Source: Marinomonas balearica
GTDB taxonomy: Bacteria > Pseudomonadota > Gammaproteobacteria > Pseudomonadales > Marinomonadaceae
Length of the DNA: 64,000 nucleotides
Assembly (NCBI RefSeq): GCF_004362145.1
Contig: NZ_SNXC01000013.1
Location: 83,327-147,326 of the forward strand
Direction: 5' to 3'
Shown in pieces: positions 62,853 to 64,000 of this stretch. The notes beneath the pieces were generated by a model. That model did not search any database. It worked only from the letters and a program-made list of their open reading frames with translations, and had not been told where the DNA came from. The number at the start of each line of letters is the position of its first letter. The first letter of the stretch is position 1. A program made the position numbers and the translations under genes.

Positions 62853-64000
62853 ATGATGGAAAAGTGGCAATTATGGATACTGCTCGAAAGTTCGACAGTA
62901 TTCACCCTACTCACCGTATTTTTTATTTGGCGTACACGCCTGCTTAAAAAGACTCCAGAACCAGACGATGAAAATGAAAAAAACTCAGCCTCATCCACAC
63001 CATCGAGTGACAACGTACATTCTAGTGCCGCTGAGCCTGATTTAAGCGCTTCTTACAGTCGTTTCAGTGAATTTATAGAGCGACAGATAACACATGCTAT
63101 AAATTCTGTTAAAGCCAAATTACAAGAGAAAGACGAAGCCGCTACGACGAAATTTAAAATATGGGGAACATTACTCAAAGCCGAAAAAGCCATCATAATT
63201 AATGAAAATAGCCAAAACCCGCGCCCAATTTTAAACCGTTTTTTAGCCAGCATTCTGGCTGCATTAGAGTTTGAAAGCCGTAACACCAAAAAATCAGACC
63301 TTGAAAAAAGCCTAGAAGAGCTTGATCAAGAGTTCATGCAGGCAGGTGAAGTTTTACTTACAAAAGAAAACCTCATCGCAAATCAGAAACAGTTGCACGA
63401 AGACCTTCGTAGTAACATTGAGCGCACAAAAAAGCGTATTGCGCAGCTCGGTATTAAAGAGCGTGAATTAGCCCGTTTAAAAGCGGAGCAGAACAAGTTG
63501 CGTGAGCAAATCGAATCAATCAATCATCACTCAGCCTATGCTTTAGACGTAACTCCCGAAGCCCGAACCTCCTACACCAAACCGAAAGCACAAAAGCCTC
63601 AATCTTCGCGACATTTAGAGTCGTTAAAGCAGCTGTCAGCTCGCCAACAGACCGTTATAGAAAAACTTCAAGAAGCATTAGATAGCCAAAAAACAGGGAA
63701 ATCAAACCAAACACACATCGAATCTCAGAAAGTCGCAATTGAACGCTTAGAAAGAATGAGCACTGAGTCATTGTCGCTTATCGAACAACTCAGCACAGAA
63801 CTGAACACAACCAACCTTACCATTGAATCCCTAAAACAAGATATCTCGAGTAAAAACAAAGCTCTTGAAGAGATTGAGCAAAGACTAAAAGAAACAGACA
63901 CAACTGTTATTACTGGGCTCTCAAACATTCAAGCGAACAAAAAAGAAGCGTTTGATTCAATTAAACTCGGCCTAACCGAAGCACAAGAGGATGAACAATC
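62853..64000 (+). CDS. Membrane-anchored coiled-coil protein, N-terminal part (3' end outside window)
   Basis: An ATG at 62853, behind AAGGGG, opens a frame with no stop to the window end (382 codons). The protein has one transmembrane helix near the N-terminus (about residues 6-26), then a charged, Ser-rich linker. From about residue 120 on, long heptad-like stretches rich in L, E, K, Q and S indicate coiled coil (LEKSLEELDQEFMQAGE, LAQLGIKERELARLKAEQ in pattern). This is a topology used by scaffold proteins and chromosome- or envelope-linked proteins. No catalytic motif is seen. A distinct C-terminal domain may lie beyond the edge. Confidence 0.8.
   Translation, partial: MMEKWQLWILLESSTVFTLLTVFFIWRTRLLKKTPEPDDENEKNSASSTPSSDNVHSSAAEPDLSASYSRFSEFIERQITHAINSVKAKLQEKDEAATTKFKIWGTLLKAEKAIIINENSQNPRPILNRFLASILAALEFESRNTKKSDLEKSLEELDQEFMQAGEVLLTKENLIANQKQLHEDLRSNIERTKKRIAQLGIKERELARLKAEQNKLREQIESINHHSAYALDVTPEARTSYTKPKAQKPQSSRHLESLKQLSARQQTVIEKLQEALDSQKTGKSNQTHIESQKVAIERLERMSTESLSLIEQLSTELNTTNLTIESLKQDISSKNKALEEIEQRLKETDTTVITGLSNIQANKKEAFDSIKLGLTEAQEDEQ

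Noticed and set aside
62759-62947. Plus-strand frame of 62 codons.
   Set aside because: It overlaps the start of the coiled-coil gene in another frame and has no ribosome site or family resemblance.

Overview
The window looks like chromosomal DNA from a marine gammaproteobacterium of the Oceanospirillales/Marinomonas type. This is inferred from fairly AT-rich sequence, the SOS mutasome cassette imuA-imuB-dnaE2, the anaerobic pair hemN-fnr, many c-di-GMP and chemotaxis proteins, and gammaproteobacterial housekeeping genes (pdxB-epmC, tesA/ybbA-ybbP, ttcA, sprT-recQ, polB). No IS element, prophage, CRISPR array or rRNA operon was seen. One tRNA gene, tRNA-Ser(GGA), is present.

Left end (1-4.2 kb): this is the most accessory-looking part. 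A minus-strand leucine-rich repeat (LRR) protein runs off the left edge. It is encoded by near-identical 69-bp tandem repeats, and the plus-strand frames over them are antisense shadows. Next come an ECF42-like sigma factor with its YCII-family partner, and a LysR regulator divergent from a DoxX membrane protein.

4.2-13.2 kb: a glycosyltransferase, then imuA-imuB-dnaE2 behind a perfect LexA box, a YcgR-like PilZ protein, and pdxB with epmC. 13.2-19.5 kb: the glycine cleavage and one-carbon block, with gcvT divergent from glyA-gcvH-gcvP. The shared 371-bp control region carries two 16-bp palindromes. 19.7-28.2 kb: a nitrate-sensor-type chemoreceptor, a small exported protein, a CBS protein, a TusA-like protein, a small hydrolase, hemN-fnr-apt with an FNR box, a YfaZ-like porin and ttcA.

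28.3-39.2 kb: sprT, recQ and a UPF0149 protein. Then a long minus-strand run: CbiX-like protein, a three-gene SMC/condensin system of the MksFEB/JetABC type without the JetD nuclease, a BolA protein, a STAS protein, and a receiver-PP2C phosphatase whose phospho-acceptor Asp is replaced by Glu. The first five genes are tightly packed or overlapping.

39.3-50.3 kb: a YfcH epimerase, an operon hemH-HAD-helical periplasmic protein-zinc-ribbon protein, an unknown membrane protein, cheV, an HDOD protein coupled to tatD, and a DISM-(degenerate GGDEF)-EAL protein followed by a TetR regulator. 50.5-64 kb: polB, the ybbP-ybbA transporter divergent from tesA, a D-2-hydroxyacid dehydrogenase, truC, yciH, a degenerate GGDEF protein, a thioesterase, a YgiD-type dioxygenase with a Tat-like leader, tRNA-Ser, a nitroreductase, and an N-terminally anchored coiled-coil protein that runs off the right edge.

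The best candidates for something undescribed are the LRR protein at the left edge and the JetABC-like operon fused to bolA. Both are partly inference and are marked as such.
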